Shown: one piece after another, positions 30,341-43,328 of the stretch
How the letters are laid out: the number at the start of each line of letters is the position of its first letter
Position numbering within the stretch: position 1 is the stretch's first letter
Source: Cladophialophora immunda
Taxonomy: Eukaryota; Ascomycota; Eurotiomycetes; Chaetothyriales; Herpotrichiellaceae
Direction of reading: 5' to 3'
Length of the DNA: 64,000 nt
Assembly (NCBI RefSeq): GCF_000835495.1
Contig: NW_015622541.1
Location: 6,076,001-6,140,000 of the forward strand
Position numbers and translations under genes: made by a program
Notes under the pieces: generated by a model
The model's input: the letters and a program-made list of their open reading frames with translations, nothing else
The model's database searches: none
What the model was told of the DNA's origin: nothing

Positions 30341-31978
30341 ATGAATTCGGCAGCGTCGCCTGTTCCATTAACTTTCATCGTTCAGACCAAAGATCGGCCT
30401 TTCAATGGCTACCATCTTGGCAGAGTCAACTCTCATGTTGCCAATTACTCGCATCAAAGACGAAAAATAAACCCGAAAGACCGAAGGCAAACAAATCGCG
30501 CTGGAAAACGCTACTCTGATCGTCTTGATGAACACTCCCCCGACAAGACCCTTCACTTCCGACCCAGCCCTTTCTCTTCCCTGGGGCAGAGTGCCGAAGA
30601 TCCTTTCGATTCGCTTCCTATTGCCGTCGTTCCAACAATCAACTATGTCATTTCGTTCAATCGTCTGGCTCTCACTCCGTCGCCGGTCAATTCTCAATTC
30701 GAAATGCGAAGAGCTTGGAAATGGACTAGTCAGTATGATTGCGATACCAGAAATGCTTTGCAGGATGAGATTCTGGCCTACGCCCACCTAAACCGCCTCA
30801 TAGCCGTGGTGGCGTTCGTCATTGGCGGAGAGCAATTCCAGCAATTGGCATTGACCTACAAGAATTTGGCCATGTCCAAGCTGCAAAATTTGATCGTGGC
30901 GCACAAGCTCAAGACTACGGAACAGACATGCGACCTCATCGCTTCACTATACACAGCTGAGGTTGCGGCGCATAATTTCGAGGCTGCCACGGTTCATGGG
31001 AGAATGCTGCGCCACATGTTGCAACCCGGTCGATCGATCGACATAAGCGAGCGACTTGCCCGTTCCATCTTGTGGCAAGACGTCCACCGGGCTAGTATGA
31101 CGCTGGAGCCTACCTTCTTGGACCTCCAGCAGTACGCACAGAACTATCTTCCTCGCAGCCCCAGCACGCCTGTGTCCTGGGGAGATCTAATGCCGTCCCG
31201 ATGCAATCCTATTCCCTGTGTCATTGACGGAGCGATGAGGTGTGCGGTCCTGCGAGGGATCTTCAAAGAAACAAGGCTCTACTACTCGGTGTCGAGTATT
31301 CTCGTCGAACAAAACCTGCCGGCTGAGGACCTCTTGTCAATGCTTTCGAGCCGCCACGGCATTATGCAGGGCCATCTCGTGAATAATTATGTACGGTGCG
31401 CTGCCAACATCCGAACCTCCGGGCTTGAACGAGATCCCTTCTCGGACCTCCACTGCAAGGCATGGGCTACCCTGGCAACGTTGCTTTGGATTCGCTTTGC
31501 GGGACACTACGAGATGCAGATCCCTCCTCGACCACATCCATCCCGGGGCGCAAGGATTCCTGCTGGTGACTTACCGGAGGCCATTCCGGCATTTCCTCCT
31601 AGCCAACTCGCAATGTATTCCGCCGCGCCGGGCATGATTATGGCTCTCCGTCGTCACTTGGAAGACAGCAAGGCAAGCACTCCCGCGACCATCGGGACTC
31701 CTCTGGTACGCGCCCGCCTTTGGGCCACCTTTGTCGGGGCCGCTGCGGAACAGGCTGAAGAGGGGTTCGATGGCTCCGAATCCGGCGGGAAGGGGAATTG
31801 GCACAATCTCGAATTGGTTGAACTGGCTTTCCTCATGGGGCTGAGCACCTGGCGCGACGTGAGGCCCATCCTGGAGGGGTTCCTCTATTTGCCAAATGTC
31901 GGCCTGGCTGCCGCGGAGTGGTTTGAATGGTATGTTGAACATCCCACCTTGTATCAGGACCGAAACGGGCCTTTGTAG
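30341..31978 (+). CDS. Fungal transcription-factor-like protein without a zinc cluster
   Basis: Intronless frame of 545 aa. The first 60 residues match the N-terminal pattern of a large ascomycete family, often labelled tachykinin-like or fungal-specific transcription factor domain: LTFIVQTKDRP, then VNSHVANYSHQRRK. A basic patch follows (KDRRQTNRAGKRYSDR). The body (about 95-540) is helical: NALQDEILAYAHLNRLIAVVA, FQQLALTYKNLAMSKLQNLI, EAATVHGRMLRHML and LARSILWQDVHRAS. These resemble the fungal_trans_2-type regulatory domain. No Zn2Cys6 cluster is present, which is normal for this group. A role in transcription is inferred by similarity of build only. Confidence 0.8.
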   Translation: MNSAASPVPLTFIVQTKDRPFNGYHLGRVNSHVANYSHQRRKINPKDRRQTNRAGKRYSDRLDEHSPDKTLHFRPSPFSSLGQSAEDPFDSLPIAVVPTINYVISFNRLALTPSPVNSQFEMRRAWKWTSQYDCDTRNALQDEILAYAHLNRLIAVVAFVIGGEQFQQLALTYKNLAMSKLQNLIVAHKLKTTEQTCDLIASLYTAEVAAHNFEAATVHGRMLRHMLQPGRSIDISERLARSILWQDVHRASMTLEPTFLDLQQYAQNYLPRSPSTPVSWGDLMPSRCNPIPCVIDGAMRCAVLRGIFKETRLYYSVSSILVEQNLPAEDLLSMLSSRHGIMQGHLVNNYVRCAANIRTSGLERDPFSDLHCKAWATLATLLWIRFAGHYEMQIPPRPHPSRGARIPAGDLPEAIPAFPPSQLAMYSAAPGMIMALRRHLEDSKASTPATIGTPLVRARLWATFVGAAAEQAEEGFDGSESGGKGNWHNLELVELAFLMGLSTWRDVRPILEGFLYLPNVGLAAAEWFEWYVEHPTLYQDRNGPL

Positions 31979-32376
31979 AAATCAAGAGGTAAAGTTCCCA
32001 CTAGGGTTGGATGTGCGCAACGTTGGCGCCTATAACATTGACGCCTAAACAGGAGTCTCACTGGCACGTGAGGGAGTATAACAGGAGCGGGCCAGAGAGC
32101 GGTGAGGGCGTAGGAGGGAGCAGGAGGGAGCCGACGAGGGAGTGAGTCAACTAAATAGTGGTTAGCGGGAGTGTAAAGCGGCGGGTTATGAGTGAGCAAA
32201 AAAGTCGCGGGCGACAAGAGTTTAAGAAGTATATATATAAAACGTAGGTGCATAGCGAGTCGGCCAGCATAGCGAGTCGGCCAGCATAGTGTTACGAACC
32301 GACCATATGGGAGGCTAAGGGAGAAAATAAGAAGGAAGATTAACCGAGAGGAACATGCCAGACATCAGCGTCTTAG
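31979..32376. repeat. Purine-rich dispersed repeat, copy R1
   Basis: The part 32026-32260 shares the order of motifs with two later places in the window: GGCGCC then a TGAGACT/AGTCTCACTGG-like stretch, runs of GGAGGGAGC, then AACTAAATAGT, AGCGGGAG, AAAGCGGCG and an (AT)-rich end. The matches are 53770-53920 (same orientation) and 53965-54145 (inverted). It borders the retrotransposon block. Just after it, a CGAGTCGGCCAGCATAG unit is repeated in tandem near 32256-32289. Confidence 0.6.
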
Positions 32377-32792
32377 TGTGAGGGTTTGGAAAGAGTTCTG
32401 CAACTAGCTAGCCAACCTAGTAATAAGGAGGATAAATCTGAGGAGAGAGAAGGAAGGAATAGCTATCCTTCCTTTCTCCTTATATCCTCCAACGCGCCGC
32501 AAGGAGGTAACTATTATCCTCACCTCCTTACTCCTTTCCTTACGTACTTATTCTAGCTCCTTACCTTCCCTTACGTACTTATTCTAACTCCTTACCTTCC
32601 CTTACGTACAGTGTCTTAGCTATTAGGACTTAGTATCCCTTACACCGTATGTATCTTAACTAATCAGGAGGTAGTATTTCGCCTATACATTATATAGGCA
32701 AATCTTAACTAATTAGGAGGTAGTATTTCCTAGCGTTAGTCTTAGCGCTGGTTCGCTAGAACCGAGCCTTCTCCTAGGTTTAACCTATTACA
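32377..32792 (-). repeat. Outer element LTR, left copy
   Basis: 416 bp, collinear with 44795-45210. Differences are mostly transitions (C/T, G/A). It is the 3' LTR of the minus-strand element. The polypurine tract is adjacent at 32793-32812 (read on the minus strand). Confidence 0.88.
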
Positions 32793-35700
32793 TCACCCCC
32801 CCTCCTTCTATACTTACCTAGAAAGCCTCGTACGTATCTAGCGCGGCAGAGTCTTGTAGCGCGTCGGCCGGTTCCTACGTTAGTTCGGCGTATCTAGTCC
32901 ATTTCACTAGGTATTACTTCTAGGATCCTCTTCCTCTTCGTATAACCCTATCTTCTAGGATCGCCTCTACCTTATATTCTTTATCGTCTCTAACTATCAC
33001 CGGCGTAGGCTGATTATCGTCCGTTCTCTACGAGTTAAGAGAGTCTATTAAGGCTATATAAAGGAGGTCTAAGTAGAAGACATTATGAATACCTAGTAGG
33101 GTGTTTAGGCGGTAGCTATAAGATCTCACTACCTCCGTAACGGTATACTTCGTATTCTTCTAGTCTAGTTTCTTACTAGTACGCATTATTCATACGTTTC
33201 TTAAGTTAAGCTATACCTTATCGCTAACTTAGAATTACGGTACCTATTATCGCGTTTAATTTATTCTCTCCTCCTACTCCTACTACGTAATAGCTATTAA
33301 AGACTACGCCTATTCTCTCGCCTCTTAGAGTCGCCGTATAATAAAGTCTACTTATTATATAGGTCCTTAAGGAGTCTCCGTTATACGGGGGGGTTCTTAT
33401 ATCTGAAGTAGCTTAACGTGATACCTATATAGTAGGAAGAATGAGCTTACTCCTATAGAGTATGCGTCGCGATTATTGATTACTAGTTCCGCTATAGGTA
33501 GGAGTTCTACCTAGTTATCCTATTTTCCATTTATAAACGTACGAAGGTACGTTTCGACCGTTTAGTTTATTCGCTTAGTAGATCTATCTATCTCCGGGTG
33601 ATAAGCTATAGATAGTTACTATATAATACCTAAGAGTTAATAGATCCTTTTCTATAGTATACTCACGAATTAGGGGCCGCGATCTAATATAATTACCGAT
33701 AGTAGTCTATATTATCGATAGAACGTCCGTAGGAAGACTCCTACTACGTCTTTTAACTTAATCGTACGTAACGGTTTAAGTAAGACTCCTTTCCCTAGTT
33801 AATCTATAATAACTATTAGGTTTATATAGCTCTAACTTTCTAGGAGTTCCATAATAAAATCGACTAATACTTCCTTCTATAGTTAATTAGGGATTAGGAG
33901 AGGCTTTAGGAACCCCTATTTCCGTTCCTTCTAGGCCTTTATCTATCTATAGATGTCGTAGTTCTATATAAACCTTTAAATATCTTATAGTATATTTAGC
34001 TAGAAGAACTACCTTACTATTAAGGCTATCGTCCCTTCTTAACCTAGGTAACTGATAACCTTTAAGTTATATACCTATTAAATAATTACCGTACGGAGAG
34101 CCTCTAATTCCGGCACCTAACGCCGTCCCCGAAATAGTAGTTACCCTTCCTTATTAAGGGTATATTCTATAATTAATACTTTTAGACCTAAGCTAAAGGG
34201 GAACGTATAGGCCCCTCTTTATATAGACTTAATAGCCTCCTAATATATCTAGTCGTTCTATTAAGTTAATCTCTATTATTCTTTAATTAACGGTCCTTCC
34301 GTCGATATCGTATTCACTTATAGCGCCTTAGATCCCGTTCCGTCTAGTATCTCCGGCTTAATAAGGCGCGCTATACGATACTAAAGTCTTTCGTTCTCTT
34401 AGTCCTAAGGTATATCCTACTCCCTCTAAGAGAGGGTGTCCGCTCGAATATTTTATCTTTTGGGGACGTATAAGATCGTAAAGTTATATCTTAATAGGAT
34501 AAGGGACTAACGTATTTATCTCTTAGTGAGTTTTTATACGGACATAAAGTATTTAAGGTTCTTATAGTTAGACCGAATCTTAAATTTCTCAACACTCTAT
34601 AGTTTAGTATCCCATTCCTCTAGATATCGTATAATAGCGAGTATTTCCTTATTATAGATCTCGTAGTTATATTCGGCTAAGTAATTCTTCTTTAAGAAGA
34701 AGGTATAGGGGCGTATAACTCCCTCGTTATTAACTTAGAAGAGCGTCCCCCTAATATACTATTTCGACGTATTAACTTCTATAATAGTCTCTCTCTTATA
34801 GTCGAATAGGATTAATATTAGAGTCGTTATAAATATCCTTTTTAGCTATATAAAGGCTTAATCTACCTCCGTTATCTATTGAAACGTTATATCCTTCCAT
34901 ATAAGAGTTATAATAGGAAGTATAATCTTAGAGAAGTCTTATATGAACTTCCTATAGAAGTTCGTAAATCTAATAAAGCTTTATACTCCCTTTATCGATT
35001 TAGGGACTTTCTAGTTAAGGATCGCCTTCACCTTCTCCGGATCTATTCGTACGCCTTTCTCTACTTCGATAATGAACCCTAAGTATTTCGTTAACTTAAC
35101 CTTAAATTCGCACTTATTGATATCGATCTATAGTCCTACCTTATGTAGGCGTTTAAGGACCTTCTAGATATAACTCCGGTACTCTTCTAATAACCTATAT
35201 AAATAGATTAGGATATCGTTAATATAGGCCGAGTAGAAGACGTTAAGATAGTTACGTAAGGTCTAATTAATATATTTCTAGAACGTACTAGGCGCGTTCA
35301 CTAATCTAAAAGGGATAATAAGCTATTCGTATAGTCCGTATCTCGTATAGAATACCGTCTTCTATTCGTCTCCTTCTATAATGCGAATCTAGTAGAATAC
35401 CGCAATAATATTAAGCTTTATATACTATTTAGCTCGTCTAATATTCCATAGTATTTCGTAGATTAACGGTAGAGAGTACCGATCCTTCCTTATAATCTTA
35501 TTTAATCTACGATAGTTTATATAGAATCGTAGTCCTCCCCCTAACTTCTATACGAAGAGGACTAGCGCTACCGCTAGCGAGTTACTTACTCGGATAAATC
35601 CCTTATCGAGTAGCTCTATAAGTATCTTCTATAGAATAAGTAGTTCTTCTCTTAATATACTATATAGCGGGCCCTAAGGTACCTTAGGAGTTCTCCTATC

Positions 35701-35951
35701 GTCCTATATAAGGTCTATTATATAGTCTACCCCCTTCCCTCGAAGCGGTAGTAGTTTATCTACTATCGTCCTATTAAATACGTTAAGGAAGGGGTATAAG
35801 TATTCCAGTAGCTTCGTACGGGGGTCTATTATCTTTTTAACCGCTAGGGCTTTATCGATATTAGCTAGACTAATAGCGAACACTTATATACCCTTCTACT
35901 TATATCGTCATCGCGTAAGTAGAGAGAAAGCTACCGCGCTTATAAGGCTAT

Positions 35952-36525
35952 TATCAGGGACGAAGACCGAGAGAAGGCTCTAAGGGGCTTTAGAGGGCTT
36001 CGTACGTATGGAGAAGGCTTAAGAGTCCTGATATTACTATCTTAATACACTATAGAGTATAAGACGAGAGACAAAGAGCTCGAAGGGTAATTTAGGCTCT
36101 TTTCGAGATCTATATACCTTTCTAGGTAAAACATTCCTCCTTACTTTATTATTCTAAACTCTCTAATTATCTTAGAATATTCGGATAGGATATAAGGGTT
36201 TTCGATAGTTAAATATAAGGGTTTTGAAGTCTATAAGGGCTTTAAGGACTATAAGGGGTTTAGCGTAGTATCGTTACGTAAGTGCGGCCTAGTAAGGCTC
36301 CTCTAGAGCCTCGTACGTACTTCCTTAGGAGTCGTAGAACCTAGCTGCGACCCGGCTAGGTTTCTCCTATTCAGCGCAATTCGAGGGCTTCGAGGTTATA
36401 CCGTCCTAGTAAGGCTCCTCTAGAGCCTCGCACGTGCTTCCTTAGGGGTCGTAGAACCTAGCTGCGACCTGGCTAGGTTTCTCCTGTTCGGCACAATTCG
36501 AGGGCTTCGAGGTTGTGCCGTAACA
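35952..36525 (-). repeat. Inner-type LTR copy A (inverted)
   Basis: 574 bp, inverted relative to copies B and C. Read on the minus strand it starts TGTTACGGCAC and ends CCCTGATA. The flanks are GCTAT on the left (35947-35951) and ACTTC on the right (36526-36530). They do not match each other, so it is not a simple solo LTR insertion. See copies B and C for the matching flanks. Confidence 0.88.
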
Positions 36526-36649
36526 ACTTCCTTAGATAAAACGGAATAATATACGGCTTTACCTAAAGGAGTCCTACCTATATCTAGGACTATAGAGGAT
36601 ATATGTATAAAACGAATTAAAGGCGACCCCCCTAAAGATCGACTATAGC
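36526..36649. other. Inverted slice of the outer element between LTR copies A and B
   Basis: 124 bp including both 5-bp flanks (ACTTC at the left, ATAGC at the right). Because it lies between recombined inverted LTRs, it is expected to be a piece of the outer Gypsy element turned around. In the present plus orientation it reads KTE-stop-YTALPKGVLPIS, then TIEDICIKRIKGDPPKDRL. That fits coding sequence of the outer element whose own coding strand is minus elsewhere. Confidence 0.6.
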
Positions 36650-37223
36650 TGTTACGGCACAACCTCAAAGCCCTCGAATTGCGCCGAACAGGAGAAACCT
36701 AGCCAGGTCGCAGCTAGGTTCCACGACCCCTAAGGAAGCACGTGCGAGGCTCTGGAGGAGCCTTACTAGGACGGCATAACCTCGAAGCCCTCGAATTGCG
36801 CCGAATAGGAGAAACCTAGCTAGGTCGCAGCTAGGTTCTACGACCCCTAAGGAAGTACGTGCGAGGCTCTGGAGGAGCCTTACTAGGCCGCACTTACGTG
36901 ACGATACTACGCTAAACCCCTTATAGTCCTTAAAGCCCTTATAGACTTCAAAACCCTTATATTTAACTATCGAAAACCCTTATATCCTATCCGAACATTC
37001 TAAGATAATCGGAGAGTCTAGAATAATAAAGTAAGGAGGAATATTTTACTTAGAAAGATATATAGATCTCGAAAAGAGCCTAAATTACCCTTCGAGCTCT
37101 TTATCTCTCGTCTTATACTCTATAGTGTATTAAGATAGTAATATTAGGACTCTTAAGCCTTCTCCATACGTATAAAGCCCTCTAAAGCCCCTTAGAGCCT
37201 TCTCTCGGTCTTCGTCCCTAACA
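36650..37223 (+). repeat. Inner element 5' LTR, copy B
   Basis: 574 bp starting TGTTACGG and ending CCCTAACA. The 5-bp left flank is ATAGC (36645-36649). Inside it a 117-bp unit is duplicated in tandem (36654-36770 and 36771-36887), and the same holds in copies A and C. It differs from copy C mainly by C/T and G/A transitions. Confidence 0.9.
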
Positions 37224-40200
37224 TTACGAGAGACTACCCTTTATTATGGAGCTATCTACGAACCTGACTACCGCGATAGCCTAAGTTAACCCTCAGATCG
37301 AATAGCGGCTCTAGGAACTTACATAACTCGCTAGTAGTAACCTAATGGAATTTATTTAAATCTTCGAACGTAGATAATAGCTTTAGGAAACCCCCACCTT
37401 AACGCCTCCCTAGGCTACTCCGGATCCCTAGGTAGGTTAACTCCTTACCGCCCTCCAAAACCTCCTAGGATAACCTCGCTAATCTACGGAATCCGCTCCC
37501 GTATGACGAGATAATATTAAGGTTACCCCGTATAATGGAGAACCCGGATCTCTCTATCGATTCCTCTCGGAACTAACCTTAAAGATTAATCTAGAACGAT
37601 AGAATACTAATGCCGAGAAGCTTATTATCGCTAAAAGTCTCCTAGCTAAAGGGGAACGAGCCGATTAACTTATGGAATTCTACTAGACCCTAGGTTAGAC
37701 GACTATTGAAACCTTCGACTAATAGAAATAACGCCTTATAGAACTCTACGAAGACACTAGAGCTTAGGACCGAGCGAATCGATAACTATAGGACTTCTAC
37801 TTCGATAAAGTAAAGTATCGGAGCTACGCTAAATACTTCACTAAGTTCTACGTTATTATGGGTAAGACCTCTCACCCTAATATCACTAAGTATGATCAAT
37901 TAGTTCGAGGCACCCCTACCTAGCTTCGACAACTCGCTAGACCCCTCCCACTCAGTTACGAAAGTCCCTTCTAGCACTCTCTTATATAGTATATAAACCG
38001 CATCTATATTGAAGATAAATAGATTAAAGTAGACGAAAACCGATAGAGGATCTCTAACCCTCCCACTACTCGAAATACGTACCGTAGGACTCGTAGGATC
38101 GCCGCGATCCCTTTAACGACCTCTACCGCACCTTAAAATATACCGATAGTAATTACTCCGCCGCTATCTAACCCTATAGACCTTAACACTATTAAGACTC
38201 CTTAATAAGCTATAGAAATCGTAAAGGGCCGAAAGCTTATAGATTAGATCTAATAAGTCTATAATTACTTCAACCTTTACCTCTTCTATCGAGAGCTAGG
38301 ATATCGAGTTAAGGAATGCCCTCTAATGACTAAGATCCATTCCGTCGAGACTCTACCCGCGGAAAACGAGTAGCTCCTATATAAAGTCGTCTATAGGAGC
38401 TGACTTAATAATCTTCTAACGCTATCGAAACCCTATTAACCTCTACTAAGGAGCTAATGGAGACTCCCGACCGCTATTACTACGTTATAAGTACCCTTTG
38501 AGGAACTAATACGAAATACTCGCTATCGATTTTATACGATACTAGCTTAGTAAGATACTCTCTTATCGACCCTTCGATTATATAGCTCTTAAACCTCCTA
38601 TTAATCCCCTTGAAGAAATCTCGTATTGTAGTCGATTTTGAAGGTATAGCCCATTCTAATATCACTCACCTCGTAAGGGTAGACCTAGCTCTCGGAGGAT
38701 ACCGGACTATATCTTACCTCCTCGTAACGCCCCTCTACTCGAAGGTATAGGTTATCCTTAGGATGCCCTAGTTTTACTAGTACGAAACTCAGATCTAGGC
38801 TACCTAAGATTAGGTTATTACCCTTACCTTCTCCTCCCTCTGATACCTATAGTACTACTATGGGACCCTAATGACTATCGAAGCGATCCCTAAAACTAAA
38901 ATCGCGGAAATCGAACCGCTACGACTAGAACCTACCAAAACGAAAACTCGAAACCGAAGCCCCTTAATAGAGCGTTACTAGCGCTAGAGAAGGTATTCTC
39001 GAAATACTCCGGAAGCCTTAGAATGCTCAGTAAAAGAGCCCTAAGTATATGAATCGACATCCTCGGAAGGCTCAGCGGAAGAGACCCGAGTGGACCTATT
39101 GAAAGCCTTAGATAGCCTAGCGGAAGGACCCTAAGTAAATACTATATTATTAGAAGTTAGCGTAGTTAGCTTCTACTACCTAATAAGATAGCTAGATGCG
39201 GAAGTCTTTAGTCTCTCCCTTCGAGAAATAGACCGCGCCCTTTAACTCGATTTGAATGACGCTGAAAATGGTCATTACCTATATACCTACTAGGTAAACT
39301 CTATCGATCCGACCGTAGTATACGATACGATATACATAAGGCCGCGCTAGACCCTTACCGCTACCCTAATATACGACCGCGTAACTTTTGAACCTAACCC
39401 TTCGAAATGCGGGGCTAAGAATAACCGTAATAGGAATCTCGCCCTTATAAACTAAGAACTTACTATCGTAACGAATATGACCCTCGAAGACCTTAAGGCT
39501 TATTGAAAAAGTAAAGACGTTGACCCCTCGACTATTATGCCCGTAGAGTTTCACTAATAGCTCTACGTCTTCTCTCGGAAGGAGGTAGATTAACTCTCTC
39601 TATACTGACTCACTAACTATACTATTAAAATACGAACTGAAGGAGCTAACGGGCTCCTTAAGGCCCCCCTCTACGGAATGAGTTATAACGAACTTCTCAA
39701 ACTCCGGCGATACCTTACGGAGAACCTCTCGAAAAGCTTTATATGAGTAAGTAAGTCCGATATCTCGTCCTCTATCCTCTTTATCAAAAAACTAGGAGGA
39801 GGGCTACGCTTCTATATCGACTATCGAGGGTTAAACGCTATTACCGTAAAGAATCGATATCCCTTACCCTTAATATCCGAGACCCTAGATTAACTCTTAA
39901 GGGTTAGGATATATACGAAACTTGATATTATTTCTATGTTTAATCGAATATGAATTAAGGAAGGTTAAGAATACCTTACCGCCTTCCGGACTAGATATAG
40001 ACTCTTTAAATACCTAGTTTTACCTTTCGGACTCTATAACGGACCTACTACCTTCCAGAGCTACATTAACGAAGCCCTCCGCGGATATCTCGATAAGTTC
40101 TATACTACCTACCTCGACGATATCCTTATCTATAGCGAGAATAAACTCGAACACTAGGAATATATTCATAAGATACTCTAGAGACTCTTAGAATTCAAAT

Positions 40201-42754
40201 TATAGGTTAACGTTACGAAATCCACCTTCTATACTACGGAAGTTAAGTACCTCGGCCTAATTATTAGCACTAATGGGATTTGGATAGATCCCGAAAAGAT
40301 TCGAACGATTATAGAATGGTCACTACCCTAGAATATTAAAGACGTCTAGTCCTTCCTAGGCTTCACTAACTTCTATAGACGATTTATCTATAACTTTAGT
40401 AAGATCGCTACTCCTTTAACGCGACTAACTAGAAAAGACGCTCTATAGGAATAGACTACTAAATGCTAAAAAGCTTTTGATACACTATAAATAGCCTTTA
40501 CCTCTAATATCGTCCTCGCCTACTACGACCCTGAGAAAAAGATCGTTATCGAGATAGACGCTTCTGATTATGTCTCTACCGGTATCCTCTCGTAGTACGA
40601 TAACGATGGAACCCTTCGACCCGTAGCCTACTTCTCTCGAAAACACACCCTAGCCGAGTATAACTACGAGATCTTTAATAAAGAACTAATAGCTATTATT
40701 AGAGCTTTCGAAAACTAGCGGCCGGAGCTAGAAGGATTAGTATACCCTATCGAAGTGATTACCGACCATAAAAACCTTGAGTATTTCATAACTACTAAGC
40801 TTCTTAGCTACCGATAGACTTATTAGGCTAAGTTCTTATTAAGATTCGACTTCTAGATCCGTTATCGACCTAGGAAATAGGGTGGGAAACCTGACGCACT
40901 CACCCACCGGACGGCTGATCTACCCGTCGAGGGAGACCTTTTAGACCCTCGTAATATATACCGAAATCATCTACTATTAAAGCTTACTATAGTTAACGTT
41001 AAAACTATTAATATTGAATATCTAAGTCCTTAAGTTTCCCCTATATAGATTATCCTAACGCCTATTAACTTCGAGGCCCTTACTTAAGAAGCTAATACCG
41101 AACCCGAACTCGACTCTTTAGAGGAACTGGAGAATTATAACGAAGAATTGATACTCGAAGACCTCTAGGAGGAGGTATACTAACGAGATAAGTTTGAGCC
41201 GTCCATACTTAAAGCTTTACGAAAAGGGGATCGCTAATACCCCTAAGTGTAACTAGCGAACTGTGAGGAACGATAAGGCTACCTATATATCAACTAGAAA
41301 CGATATGTCCTGAACTCGACCCGCCTACGGGTAAAGATCTACTAAAACCTACATAATGTAGTGGCCGCTAGCTACCCCGGACGTACTAAGATAATAGCCC
41401 TAGCCTATCGAAGCTATTAGTTCTTAAGTCTACCCTAATTCATAGCCTGATGGGTAAGGAGCTGTGATATATGTAAACGATCGAAGCCCTCTCGAGAGGC
41501 CTACTAGGGCTGGCTATAACCCCTGGAGCTACTATAATGACGCTGGATAGATATCGCTATAGACTACATTAGACCCCTCCCTCCGAGTACGTTCCTAGGC
41601 GTTACCTATCGATATGTGCTCATTTTGACCGACCGACTCTCGAAGATGCGGCACTTCCTACCGACTATTAGATAGACTACTGAGGAAGCAGCGAATGCCT
41701 TCTACTAGTACGTCTGGAAACTTCATAGAACACCGGAACGATAAGTATCCGATAGAGGCACCCAGTAGCTATCGGAATTCTGGAAGTACCTCTACTAACG
41801 TCTAGGAATCGACTCGAGACTCTCCATAGCCTACCATCCGGAAACGGATGGCTAATCGGAACGAAATAACTAGTCCCTAGCCCACTATCTTCGAGCCTAT
41901 GTTAATCATCTACAGAACGATTAGGCCCAGTACCTTCCGGCGGCCGAGTTCGCAGTAAATAACGCTGAATCTATAACTATAGGAATCTCGCCATTCCTAG
42001 CGAACTATGGCTAGAATCCTCGGATCGGATTCGAATAGCTATCCGAGACCCTCGATCCCCTCCCGGAAGTCGACGAACTTATACGTAAAATGAAGGAACT
42101 AGACGAATATCTCTACGAGTTAATGCTAGTCTCGTAAGCTATCTATAAAGAAACGACTAATCGATATCGAAGACCTACCGAACGATACTAGGTAGGTGAC
42201 AGAGTATATCTTAACGCCGAGAATATCAAAATCTCCCGACTCTCGACGAAACTTAGTAGCGCCTTAATAGGACCCTACTACGTATTGAAGGTCTACGAAT
42301 CGAACCCATTGATTATCCGACTCGACCTACTAGACACCCTTAGGATTCACCTAGTATTTCACGTTAATTTACTTAAAAGAGCCGGCTCCGACCCTCTCCC
42401 TAGCTAAATAACTAACACTCTAGACCCTGAAGAAGACCTCGAGACTAGCGAAACGTTCTAGTCCTGGGAAGTAATCAAAGACTCGCGTATTGACAGTCGG
42501 CGTAAGTAGCTTAAATACCTCGTTGAATAGACTAGATACTAGGAAGATATCTAGGAACCGTAGTATCTTATTGAATAAGATATGCCTAACGTAATGACGG
42601 CGTTCTACCACGCCCATCCTAACCGCCCAGGGCCTCACGAAGCGCCCTGCCAGAACCGGAGATATTATGTGAACCCCTACTAGCCTCGGATCTATATAGC
42701 TAGAAGGCCTCGGAACTAACGCGTCGTAGGAGCTCTACCTTAGGCGGGGGGTAC

Positions 42755-43328
42755 TATTACGGTACAACCTCGAAGCCCTCAAATTGCGCCGAATAGGAGA
42801 AACCTAGCCGGGTCGCAGCTAGGTTCCACGACCCCTAAGGAAGCACGTGCGAGGCTCTAGAGGAGCCTTACTAGGACGGTATAACCTCGAAGCCCTCGAA
42901 TTACGCTGAATAGGAGAAACCTAACCGGGTCGCAGCTAGGTTCTACGACCCCTAAGGAAGTACGTACGAGGCTCTAGAGGAGCCTTACTAGGCCGCACTT
43001 ACGTGACGATACTACGCTAAACCCCTTATAGTCCTTAAAGCCCTTATAGACTTCAAAACCCTTACATTTAACTATCGAAAACCCTTATATCCCATCCGAA
43101 CATTCTAAGATAATCGGAGAGTCTAGAATAATAAAGTAAGGAGGAATGTTTCACCTAGAAAGGTATATAGATCTCGAAAAGAGCCTAAATTACCCTTCGA
43201 GCTCTTTATCTCTCGTCTTGTACTCTATAGTACATTAAGATAGCAATATCAGGACTCTTAAGCCTTCTCCATACGTACGAAGCCCTCTAAAGCCCCTTAG
43301 AGCCTTCTCTCGGTCTTCGTCCCTGACA
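42755..43328 (+). repeat. Inner element 3' LTR, copy C
   Basis: 574 bp, starting TATTACGG (TGTTACGG with G-to-A) and ending CCCTGACA. The right flank is GAAGT (43329-43333), which is the reverse complement of the right flank of copy A (ACTTC). Confidence 0.9.

Larger units (their letters stand above)
36650..43328 (+). mobile_element. Inner Gypsy element (chromovirus type), RIP-eroded
   Basis: 6,679 bp with 574-bp LTRs (copies B and C). Order on the plus strand: a Gag zinc knuckle near 38262-38320, with its Cys codons partly turned to Tyr (YNYF...GYRVKECP); then a reverse transcriptase at about 39940-40330 ([31 protein letters not shown]). RNase H is at about 40500-40920 ([28 protein letters not shown]), integrase at about 41440-42050 (RSCDICKRSKPS, YVLILTDRLSKM, SIAYHPETDG), and a chromodomain remnant at about 42465-42580. 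A polypurine tract (TAGGCGGGGGG) abuts the right LTR. Stop codons, mostly TAG where Gln or Trp is expected, are spread through all domains, so it is dead. The chromodomain points to the chromovirus branch, which targets heterochromatin. Confidence 0.9.

Noticed and set aside
36420..36668. Minus-strand frame spanning LTR copy A and the slice next to it
   Set aside because: It crosses an LTR boundary; it is part coding relic of the outer element and part LTR, not a gene.
36655..36890. Repeated 117-bp units with regular spacing, considered as a CRISPR-like array
   Set aside because: They are two direct copies inside each LTR, in a eukaryotic genome, with no spacer structure.
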